A stretch of DNA of 9,441 nt from Bacteroidales bacterium (GTDB taxonomy: Bacteria; Bacteroidota; Bacteroidia; Bacteroidales; UBA12077): contig JAUVUS010000059.1 of assembly GCA_030600865.1 (NCBI GenBank), positions 1 through 9,441 on the forward strand. Reading direction: 5' to 3'. Made by a program: the position numbers and the translations under genes. Below, piece by piece: positions 1 through 5,528 of the stretch. Numbering within the stretch: the first letter of the stretch is position 1; each line of letters opens with the position of its first letter. The notes beneath the pieces are model-generated. The model was not told where the DNA came from. It worked only from the letters and a program-made list of their open reading frames with translations, and made no database searches.

Positions 1-291
1 CAACGAAAAATTTTAGTAAAAAAATTAAAAAAAGCTGACGATGATGATGTGAAATCTATTGAAACTGAATTAAAAGCTCTGGAAAGATCATATAATACCG
101 AATTAAAAGCTTTTGATAAAAGATATAGTGTAGAAGAAAAGAAATTAGTAAAAGCAAAATCCAACGATGTAAAAGGGAAAGAAAAAATAAAACAGTATAA
201 TCCCAAGTTAAAAGAATATCAGAAAGCACTGGAATTAGCAAAAGAAAAACTGGAAGCATTTAAAGCTGAGAAGGGAGATTTGAAAAAATAA
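1..291 (+). CDS. 3' end of a Lys-rich coiled-coil protein (5' truncated by the window)
   Basis: The frame is open from base 1 to the TAA at 289-291 and gives 96 visible residues. A GTG at 49 could serve as a start, but the frame stays open upstream of it with an acidic stretch (A-DDDD) and has no in-frame ATG, so I treat it as the tail of a longer gene. The peptide is very charged (26 Lys in 96 residues) and has heptad-like spacing of Leu/Ala between Lys/Glu (e.g. LKEYQKALELAKEKLEAFKA), so a helical coiled coil is likely. There is no Cys, Trp or enzyme motif. I do not recognise the family. It ends 7 bp from the stop of the converging gene at 299-859. Confidence 0.6.
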   Translation, partial: QRKILVKKLKKADDDDVKSIETELKALERSYNTELKAFDKRYSVEEKKLVKAKSNDVKGKEKIKQYNPKLKEYQKALELAKEKLEAFKAEKGDLKK

Positions 292-298
292 ATTATAT

Positions 299-859
299 CT
301 AAAACTCAAAATGAAGTCCTACACTCAAACCTATTGGAAATAAATTGCTAAAATAGTATCCTTTATCCTTGAGTACGTCCAAATAATCTACAGCTTCTGA
401 AGTTCTTATAGGTATTATAAGATCTATATTTAATCTATAGGGTTTGTTTGCCGCCAATAAAAACTCGTTTCCAAAAGCGAAATTTATTCCGAAAAATGTT
501 TTGTTAAGTGTTGGGTCATCTGAAATTACATACATAGTATTATAACCATAGAATGCTCTAATTGCAGGTCGATATTTGTTTTTATAGGTCTTCGAAAGAG
601 GATATACACTAGTACCAAATCCTCCCACCAGCTCTTCCCTATTGTAACCAATAAATCCTTCGATAGAAAAATAAGATATAGGAAAATAAGCTGTGCGTAA
701 CCCAAAACATCCGTAATTCAAACCATATCCAATACCAACATCAAAAAGCTTATTGGTTCTTTCTTGTGCAGATATTGTTATTGACAATAGCAAAAAAGAA
801 ATAATTGTTATGATTCCTTTTTTAAAATAAGTTTTAATTTCTGCCTTTTGTTTACGCAT
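299..859 (-). CDS. Small exported protein, probably an outer-membrane beta-barrel-like protein
   Basis: This encodes 186 residues. The N-terminus is a classical Sec signal: a Lys-rich n-region (1-14), a hydrophobic core (15-29) and a likely signal peptidase I site after SA (about residue 31, ISA-QE). There is no lipobox. The mature part has alternating hydrophobic/polar stretches rich in Gly, Tyr and Phe (FDVGIGYGLNYG, FSIEGFIGYN, FFGINFAFGNEF, IGLSVGLHFEF). It ends in an aromatic residue after a beta-type segment, as barrel proteins do. About 155 mature residues would suit a small barrel of roughly eight strands, or a porin-family fragment. Function is unknown. The stop is TAG. No convincing -33/-7 promoter is visible in 860-953, so it may be read on its own from a weak promoter or from the upstream group. 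Confidence 0.75.
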   Translation of the reverse strand: MRKQKAEIKTYFKKGIITIISFLLLSITISAQERTNKLFDVGIGYGLNYGCFGLRTAYFPISYFSIEGFIGYNREELVGGFGTSVYPLSKTYKNKYRPAIRAFYGYNTMYVISDDPTLNKTFFGINFAFGNEFLLAANKPYRLNIDLIIPIRTSEAVDYLDVLKDKGYYFSNLFPIGLSVGLHFEF

Positions 860-953
860 GCTACATATTAAATTTACCGTAATCTAGTAATTACTTGTAT
901 AAAAATATGTTCTATTACCATATCCAAGTACATTACAATTATTCAAAATTTAT

Positions 954-1271
954 CTATCCTACAAACCCTGCTCCTGCAATTGCCACTCCAATTCCTAATA
1001 GTGCCGACATTAAAATTATTGGAATAATTGCTTTTTTATCTTTTGGGAAAACTATTAAAAGTACAGGAATTATTGCTAGTTCCCCAATAATCAACCCTTT
1101 TAACCATGGTTCTATATTCCAATCAACGAAAGGAATTATTAAGCCTAGAACTACTCAGTGAGTAAAAGCCGATAGGTTTGCAAACTTATCAAGTTTTTGA
1201 ATAAGCATTGGAATTACATCTATTATTCCTGCTACTATCCCGATGATTAATGCAATAAAAATGTCGTTCAT
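954..1271 (-). pseudogene. Small multi-pass membrane protein interrupted by an in-frame TGA
   Basis: Reading down from ATG 1271-1269 gives 38 residues (MNDIFIALIIGIVAGIIDVI... to LSAFTH), a TGA at 1157-1155, then 66 more residues in the same frame (VVLGLIIPFVDWNIEPWLKG... to GAGFVG) and a TAG at 956-954. Both halves are hydrophobic and read as one coherent protein of about 105 residues with three or four membrane segments. From memory, similar Bacteroidota/Firmicutes proteins share the MN-I-GI-AGIIDVIPM-IQKLDK opening and continue without a break. A Trp (TGG) fits the interrupted position, one G-to-A change away. The gene lies 40 bp after the radical SAM gene on the same strand, so it is probably last in that transcript. 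It may be a nonsense-mutated gene or a sequencing error. The plus-strand ORF at 895-1161 is its shadow. The family name and function are unknown to me. Confidence 0.7.
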
Positions 1272-1311
1272 AATATATGTTTTTGATTCCAGAATTCTAA
1301 AATACGAATAA

Positions 1312-2199
1312 TTAGAGTATTGCAGGAGGAGAAGGATATATATTTTTAGAAGTATTTTTAATTGCTACATTCAACAAGTCAATCAATTCATTTTGGTCTT
1401 TAGACAAAGTGCCTTTTAAAGGCAGATTATTAGAAACATGATTGCTTCTGTAAATTACATTTTCAACATCTAAATTTTCAATAAACAATTTTAATTCTTC
1501 GAAAAGTTCAATAATTGTCTGCTGTTTATAATCTCCATTAAACCTGTTTTGAAAATGATCTAATCCATATGGTAAACTCAAAGTAAGTGTAGAAAGAAAT
1601 TTTGGATTAACTTTATTAATAATCTCGGCAGATTTCAAAGCATGCTGTTTTGTATACTTTTTTCCTCCAAGTCCGTTAATTATCATAATTGAAGTATCAA
1701 TACCAGCATCGTGAGCTTTATGTATTCCTTCAAGGGTTGAATTAAACGTTTCTCCCTTGTTTATAAGTTTAAGTAAATCATCATCACCGGTTTCAATCCC
1801 AATATAAAGTAGCTTTAATCCCAGGTTTCTTAATTCTTTAAGTTCATGTTCTGATTTATTTAAAATGTCCTTAGGTAAAGCATAAGATGATATTCGCTGT
1901 AGTTTACCAAACTGATTATTGATTTCATTAACAATAGGGATTAATTTATTGGCCGATAAAACAAATGCATTACCATCTGCCAAGAATATCTTCTTAACTC
2001 CTTTATAAACTTTTGACAGAGTTTCAATTTCTGGTTTTAAATCTTCCAAACTTCGTGCTCTGAATTTTTTAGAAATGTACATTTCGCAAAATGCACATTG
2101 ATTCCACGAGCAACCCAAGGTTGCTTGCAGAATTGCGGATCGTGCTTCGCCCGGAGGGCGAAAAACCGGTTCATCGTATTTTATTGCAGGGAAAAACAT
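1312..2199 (-). CDS. Radical SAM protein with CX4CX2C cluster motif
   Basis: This 295-residue protein should bind a [4Fe-4S] cluster and cleave S-adenosylmethionine to start a radical reaction; the substrate is unknown. The cluster cysteines are C30, C35 and C38 in LGCSWNQCAFCEMY. This is CX4CX2C, not the usual CX3CX2C, and matches a COG1032-like subgroup whose motif is typically GCSHNKCTFC. Other family features are the N-terminal Y-x-EPVFRPPGEARS, the stretch IFLADGNAF (71-79), the YIGIETGDDDLL motif of the SAM barrel (132-143) and a C-terminal RSNHVSNNLPLKGTLS block (251-266). There is no B12-binding domain or obvious extra cluster domain. The gene follows the SpoIIAA-like gene by 72 bp and precedes the TGA-interrupted membrane gene by 40 bp, all on the minus strand. 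Confidence 0.88.
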   Translation of the reverse strand: MFFPAIKYDEPVFRPPGEARSAILQATLGCSWNQCAFCEMYISKKFRARSLEDLKPEIETLSKVYKGVKKIFLADGNAFVLSANKLIPIVNEINNQFGKLQRISSYALPKDILNKSEHELKELRNLGLKLLYIGIETGDDDLLKLINKGETFNSTLEGIHKAHDAGIDTSIMIINGLGGKKYTKQHALKSAEIINKVNPKFLSTLTLSLPYGLDHFQNRFNGDYKQQTIIELFEELKLFIENLDVENVIYRSNHVSNNLPLKGTLSKDQNELIDLLNVAIKNTSKNIYPSPPAIL

Positions 2200-2271
2200 A
2201 AGGATTCGAAATTAGCACTTTATAATCAATTCACAAAAAGTACAAGCTTGAATAAAATAATATATTATTGG

Positions 2272-2655
2272 TTATTTTTTTTCTCCTGAGATTATCCACT
2301 TTTTTGCTGCCTCATTAGTGCTGAATGGACGAACTTGAATATTTAAAACAGTCTGAGCAAGAAAAGGAAAAATTGATTTGCCAGGAGTATCAACTATAAC
2401 GGCAAGTTTCAAATCGCGTATTTTTTTATTTTTTTTAATAAAGACTAATACTCTTCTAAAATCCAACATTTTCATCTCAATAGTTGCATTACAAAAGTCA
2501 GAAATAAGACCAAGACAATTATCTTTAGGTAAATTATTATCAATTATATATTCAAAAGAATTAATAATATAATCTGCATCAATTTTGCCATAAAATGTTC
2601 TTGTCATTATTCCTTTTCCGTTAATATCCTCATATGTATACTCTACCTTAGTCAT
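2272..2655 (-). CDS. SpoIIAA/STAS-like small protein
   Basis: This is a soluble 127-residue protein with no signal peptide or membrane segment. The layout looks like the SpoIIAA-like/STAS fold: an N-terminal strand pair (VEYTYEDINGKGIMTRTFYG), a helix (ADYIINSFEYIIDNN), a strand followed by Asp (CLGLISDFCNA, about 47-57), a helix (64-77), a strand LAVIVDTP (84-91), a helix, and the end VRPFSTNEAAKKWI (108-121). That end resembles the v-x-F-x-x-x-x-E-A-x-x-W-L ending common in these proteins. The fold call is by pattern only. Partner and role are unknown; such proteins usually act by protein-protein contact or lipid/ligand binding. A good promoter lies 70-100 bp upstream (2726-2756). It heads a likely minus-strand transcript that includes the radical SAM gene. 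Confidence 0.6.
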   Translation of the reverse strand: MTKVEYTYEDINGKGIMTRTFYGKIDADYIINSFEYIIDNNLPKDNCLGLISDFCNATIEMKMLDFRRVLVFIKKNKKIRDLKLAVIVDTPGKSIFPFLAQTVLNIQVRPFSTNEAAKKWIISGEKK

Positions 2656-2725
2656 AAATTAAAACTATTTTTCTAATACTTTGATTTCAATGTCAGCCAA
2701 ACCTTTTTAACAGGATAATAGTATA

Positions 2726-2756
2726 CTAAGTTAATAAACTTATAATAAAATTCAAA
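2726..2756 (-). promoter_or_regulatory. Predicted Bacteroidota-type promoter for the SpoIIAA-like/radical SAM group
   Basis: On the minus strand, TTTG (2756-2753) is followed after exactly 19 bases by TAACTTAG (2733-2726). The phylum consensus is TTTG-N19..21-TAnnTTTG, so there is one mismatch, in the seventh base of the -7 box. A start near 2720 would leave a leader of about 65 bases before the ATG at 2655. Confidence 0.5.
2727..2742. promoter_or_regulatory. Dyad TAAGTT-AATA-AACTTA overlapping the minus-strand -7 box
   Basis: Two perfect 6-base arms (2727-2732 and 2737-2742) are separated by AATA. The left arm lies inside the predicted -7 box 2733-2726, so a repressor bound here would block the minus-strand promoter. 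In DNA this AT-rich such short dyads occur by chance, so the call is weak. Confidence 0.2.
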
Positions 2757-2797
2757 TCGGTTTAAATCAATATTATATTTTAAACCTTTCATAGCGT

Positions 2798-2829
2798 TTT
2801 GACATCAAAGGAAAGAAATAGTAACTTAG
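2798..2829 (+). promoter_or_regulatory. Predicted Bacteroidota-type promoter for the DUF2891 lipoprotein gene
   Basis: TTTG (2798-2801) is followed after 20 bases by TAACTTAG (2822-2829), the same octamer as the -7 box of the divergent promoter. It has one mismatch to TAnnTTTG. Transcription would start around 2834-2837, giving a leader of about 20 bases before the ATG at 2856. Confidence 0.5.
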
Positions 2830-2855
2830 TACTTTTTGAAATTAAATACTGAAAA

Positions 2856-3956
2856 ATGAAAAAAGTACTATTAATACTTTTAATTTCTGCAATTTTTGCG
2901 TGCACAACAGAAAAGCAAGATCAACCAAAAGAAATAATACAAGACTCAGAACTTGTAAAACTCAACCTTAATCAAGCAAATAGACTTGCGCAATTGCCTT
3001 TACATTGTATGCAACAGGAGTTTCCATATAAATTAGGACAAACACTTGGTAATGAAAACGAATTAGGAGCTCCCAAAGAATTACATCCTGCTTTTTATGG
3101 TTGTTTCGACTGGCATTCTTCAGTTCATGGACACTGGATGTTAATCCGACTGCTTAAAACCTTTCCGGAATTAAATGAACGCGATTTAATTGAACAAAAA
3201 CTTAAAGAAAATATATCAGCTGAAAATATTCAGTCGGAGCTTGAATATTTTAAAAGATCAACGGAAAAATCCTACGAAAGAACTTATGGCTGGGCATGGC
3301 TGCTAAAACTTGCCGAAGAATTAAATACATGGGACAATCCTTTGGCAAAGGAGCTGGAAAAAAACTTACAGCCATTAACTGATTTTATTGTTCAGAAATA
3401 TATTGATTTCCTTCCCCGTTTATATTATCCGATAAGGGTTGGAGAACATACTAATACTGCCTTTGGACTTTCATTTGCCTGGGATTATGCAAATACCACA
3501 AAGAGTACTGAATTAAAAACATTAATTGAAAGCAGAGCTCGTGATTTCTATATAAATGACAAGCAATGCCCGCTCACATGGGAACCAAGTGGTTATGATT
3601 TCCTTTCACCGTGTTTTGAAGAAGCTGATCTGATGCGTCGTGTATTATCAAAAGATGAATTTAAAATCTGGCTGGGAGAATTTCTGCCTCAATTATCAGA
3701 TAAAAATTTTGTTCTGGAAACAGCAATAGTTTCAGATAGAACCGATGGCAAATTAGTACATCTTGATGGATTGAATTTTAGTCGAGCCTGGTGCCTTTAC
3801 GGTATAGCAAATGATTTTGAAGAATATAAACATTTAAACACTGTAGCCAATGAGCATATTAATTATTCTTTACCAAATGTTGTTGGTGATAGTTACGAAG
3901 GTGGACATTGGCTGGCATCATTTGCTATTTATGCACTCTCACAAGTTCCGGATTAA
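2856..3956 (+). CDS. DUF2891 family lipoprotein
   Basis: This encodes 366 residues. The N-terminus MKKVLLILLISAIFAC is a lipoprotein signal with the acylated Cys at 16, so the mature protein should be membrane-anchored in the envelope. No clear acidic surface-export signal follows the Cys (TTEKQDQ). The body matches DUF2891 by its conserved blocks: HPAFYGCFDWHSSVHGHW (77-94), RTYGWAWLLKLAEEL (142-156), IRVGEHTNTAFGLSFAWDY (193-211), CPLTWEPSGYDFLSPCFEEA (238-257), HLDGLNFSRAWC (302-313) and YEGGHWLASFAIYAL (347-361). The helix pairs separated by loops rich in Trp, His, Asp and Glu recall (alpha/alpha)6-toroid carbohydrate enzymes. That comparison is inference, and I know of no established activity for the family. 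The gene has its own promoter and ends 4 bp from the stop of the converging DUF4846 gene. Confidence 0.87.
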   Translation: MKKVLLILLISAIFACTTEKQDQPKEIIQDSELVKLNLNQANRLAQLPLHCMQQEFPYKLGQTLGNENELGAPKELHPAFYGCFDWHSSVHGHWMLIRLLKTFPELNERDLIEQKLKENISAENIQSELEYFKRSTEKSYERTYGWAWLLKLAEELNTWDNPLAKELEKNLQPLTDFIVQKYIDFLPRLYYPIRVGEHTNTAFGLSFAWDYANTTKSTELKTLIESRARDFYINDKQCPLTWEPSGYDFLSPCFEEADLMRRVLSKDEFKIWLGEFLPQLSDKNFVLETAIVSDRTDGKLVHLDGLNFSRAWCLYGIANDFEEYKHLNTVANEHINYSLPNVVGDSYEGGHWLASFAIYALSQVPD

Positions 3957-3966
3957 TATATTAATC
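3951..3966. repeat. Perfect 16-bp palindrome spanning two convergent stop codons
   Basis: GATTAATATATTAATC is a perfect palindrome that contains the last Asp codon and TAA stop of the DUF2891 gene on one strand and the last Asp codon and TAA of the DUF4846 gene on the other. It is AT-only apart from its ends and is not followed by a long T-run on either strand, so it is at best a weak bidirectional terminator. Confidence 0.5.
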
Positions 3967-4788
3967 TTTAAATCGTTTTAAATCTGATTTTTTAAATGTC
4001 CATACGGGTGTTTCTAAATCACCTTCAAAATTCACTTTATACCATGGACTTAATTTCCTGTCATTCGGATTAGTCAGTATTTGAATATCCTGGGCAGGCA
4101 TATAACTTTGTGCTAATAAAAATACTTTATTTTGATTTGAATCAATTGCCATATCAACCACAATAACCGCATGTCCGGGACTGCCACCCTGAATAAAAAC
4201 ATCGCCAATTTGGATATCATTAAGATTAACTGAAATCATTTCTTTAGATAATGAAAGAGTACCGGCATAGGCAAAAATGATATTCATATATTTTCTAAAA
4301 CCAGAATATGTATTCGAAGGAGATGCCTGATCGGACCAATAGGTTTTATTCCCTTCCACTACTATTCTTTTTCCTTTCATCCATTCGGAGTAATCAACCC
4401 GAAAACCATTGGTAAAATTAAAATGTATTTTATTGTACTGATTTGATTTATAAAGATACTCTGCTTTCAATCTCATAACAGCATCGGCACATTGTTGCAG
4501 GTCTCTTTCGCCAACATCCATATCAACAACAGCTTTATAAACCCAAAAATTAGGTTTAATCAAACCATTGTAATATTTAACTTTAGAGCCATCAGGTTTT
4601 AACGGTAAGTTTCTAAGATAATAAGCAAAAGTACCAGGCTCTGAATTAATTCTATGATAAGTTTGAGGTGGATTAAATCGCTCTGAAATAGTATTCCCAT
4701 TCTCATTTATCAGGCTATTATTTTCAGTTTGCCCGCATGCCATAAATATTAGCATAAGCGAAAAACATGTCAAAATTATTGATTTCAT
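3961..4788 (-). CDS. DUF4846 family lipoprotein
   Basis: This encodes 275 residues. The lipoprotein signal MKSIILTCFSLMLIFMAC has the acylated Cys at 18. The body carries the DUF4846 pattern: YYLRNLPLKPDGSKVKYYNG (56-75), VYKAVVDMDVGERDLQQCAD (83-102), the helix AVMRLKAEYLY (103-113), then FTNGFRVDYSEWMKG, a helix FRKYMNIIFAYAGTLSL (164-180), and IGDVFIQGGSPGHAVIVVDM (194-213) followed by FLLAQSYMPAQDIQIL (223-238). C100 at the start of a helix and H206 in a strand after GD are arranged as in papain-like NlpC/P60 or CHAP hydrolases. This is inference; the family is uncharacterised as far as I know. The gene starts 12 bp after the ABC ATPase stop and is probably co-transcribed with the transporter. 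Confidence 0.85.
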   Translation of the reverse strand: MKSIILTCFSLMLIFMACGQTENNSLINENGNTISERFNPPQTYHRINSEPGTFAYYLRNLPLKPDGSKVKYYNGLIKPNFWVYKAVVDMDVGERDLQQCADAVMRLKAEYLYKSNQYNKIHFNFTNGFRVDYSEWMKGKRIVVEGNKTYWSDQASPSNTYSGFRKYMNIIFAYAGTLSLSKEMISVNLNDIQIGDVFIQGGSPGHAVIVVDMAIDSNQNKVFLLAQSYMPAQDIQILTNPNDRKLSPWYKVNFEGDLETPVWTFKKSDLKRFKD

Positions 4789-4800
4789 TACAATATTATC

Positions 4801-5496
4801 TTAAACTGCAAAATAACTTTCGAGTTCTTTTAATGTATCTGAACTTGTTTTTATATCGTGTATCATATTTCCTTTATCTAAAATAACAATTCGTTCGCAA
4901 ACTTCAGTTACATGATTCAAATCGTGGCTCGAAATTAACATAGTAACGTTTTTTTCCTGTTGCAATTGTTTCAAAAGATTTTTTAACCTGATTTGTGTTG
5001 ATGGGTCAAGACTTGCAAAAGGCTCATCGAGAACTAAAATTTCAGGATCGGTAATTAATGATGCAGCAATACCAACTTTTTGCTTATTTCCACGCGATAA
5101 TTCTCTTATATATTTCTTTTTACCTAATATTTCTCCATTAAAAAAATCTCCAAACTGATCTAAGAATTTCTTTACATCCCCTTTCGATAAATTATTTACG
5201 CTGGCTATAAAATCAAAATATTCTTCAGGAGTCAGGAAATCAATTAAAAAACCTTCATCTATATAAGACCCTGTATATGATTTCCAATCGGTAGTTTTTT
5301 TAACATCAATTCCTTGTGAATATATTTCACCTTTATTAGCCTTAATTAAGTCAAGTATTAATCTAAAAAAAGTGGTTTTCCCCGCTCCATTATTCCCTAC
5401 TAAACCAAAACTTTCTCCTTTTTCAACTTTTAATTCGGGAATATTTAAAACTACTGTTCCGTTATATGCTTTTGCTAAATTTTTAACTTCAATCAT
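4801..5496 (-). CDS. ABC transporter ATP-binding protein
   Basis: This 231-residue cytoplasmic ATPase should power the DUF5687 permease encoded just upstream. Its Walker A is GNNGAGKTT (34-42), the signature LSRGNKQKV (133-141), Walker B ILVLDEP (153-159) with catalytic E158, the D-loop SLD (162-164) and the switch His H191 (SSHDL). The Q-loop region reads YTGSYIDEGFLIDFLTPEEY (74-93): the usual Gln position holds Asp/Glu. The length is normal for a single-domain importer/exporter ATPase of the CcmA/NatA type. The start is 32 bp after the permease stop and the end is 12 bp before the lipoprotein gene, consistent with one operon. The substrate cannot be inferred. Confidence 0.93.
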   Translation of the reverse strand: MIEVKNLAKAYNGTVVLNIPELKVEKGESFGLVGNNGAGKTTFFRLILDLIKANKGEIYSQGIDVKKTTDWKSYTGSYIDEGFLIDFLTPEEYFDFIASVNNLSKGDVKKFLDQFGDFFNGEILGKKKYIRELSRGNKQKVGIAASLITDPEILVLDEPFASLDPSTQIRLKNLLKQLQQEKNVTMLISSHDLNHVTEVCERIVILDKGNMIHDIKTSSDTLKELESYFAV

Positions 5497-5528
5497 GATT
5501 ATATCTTTTTAAATCTTGTGTGCAAATT

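Noticed and set aside
56..259. Minus-strand hydrophobic ORF opposite the coiled-coil gene
   Set aside because: The Leu/Phe/Ile richness is the complement of Lys/Glu codons in the plus-strand gene, so it is a shadow.
1155..1157. Selenocysteine insertion at the in-frame TGA
   Set aside because: The position suits Trp, not Cys/Sec. The protein is a small membrane protein with no redox motif, and I see no strong GC-rich stem-loop immediately after the codon.
895..1161. Plus-strand ORF of 88 codons
   Set aside because: It is antisense to the coherent membrane protein frame at 1271-954. Its translation is low-complexity Ile/Pro/Ser, as expected from the reverse of a hydrophobic gene.
2226..2240. 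TACTTTTTG sequence upstream of the radical SAM gene as a -7 box
   Set aside because: It has three, not two, bases between TA and TTTG, and no TTTG lies 19-21 bases upstream, so a separate promoter is not supported.
2098..2289. Plus-strand ORF of 63 codons
   Set aside because: It overlaps the conserved N-terminal cluster region of the radical SAM gene on the other strand and has no protein-like features of its own.
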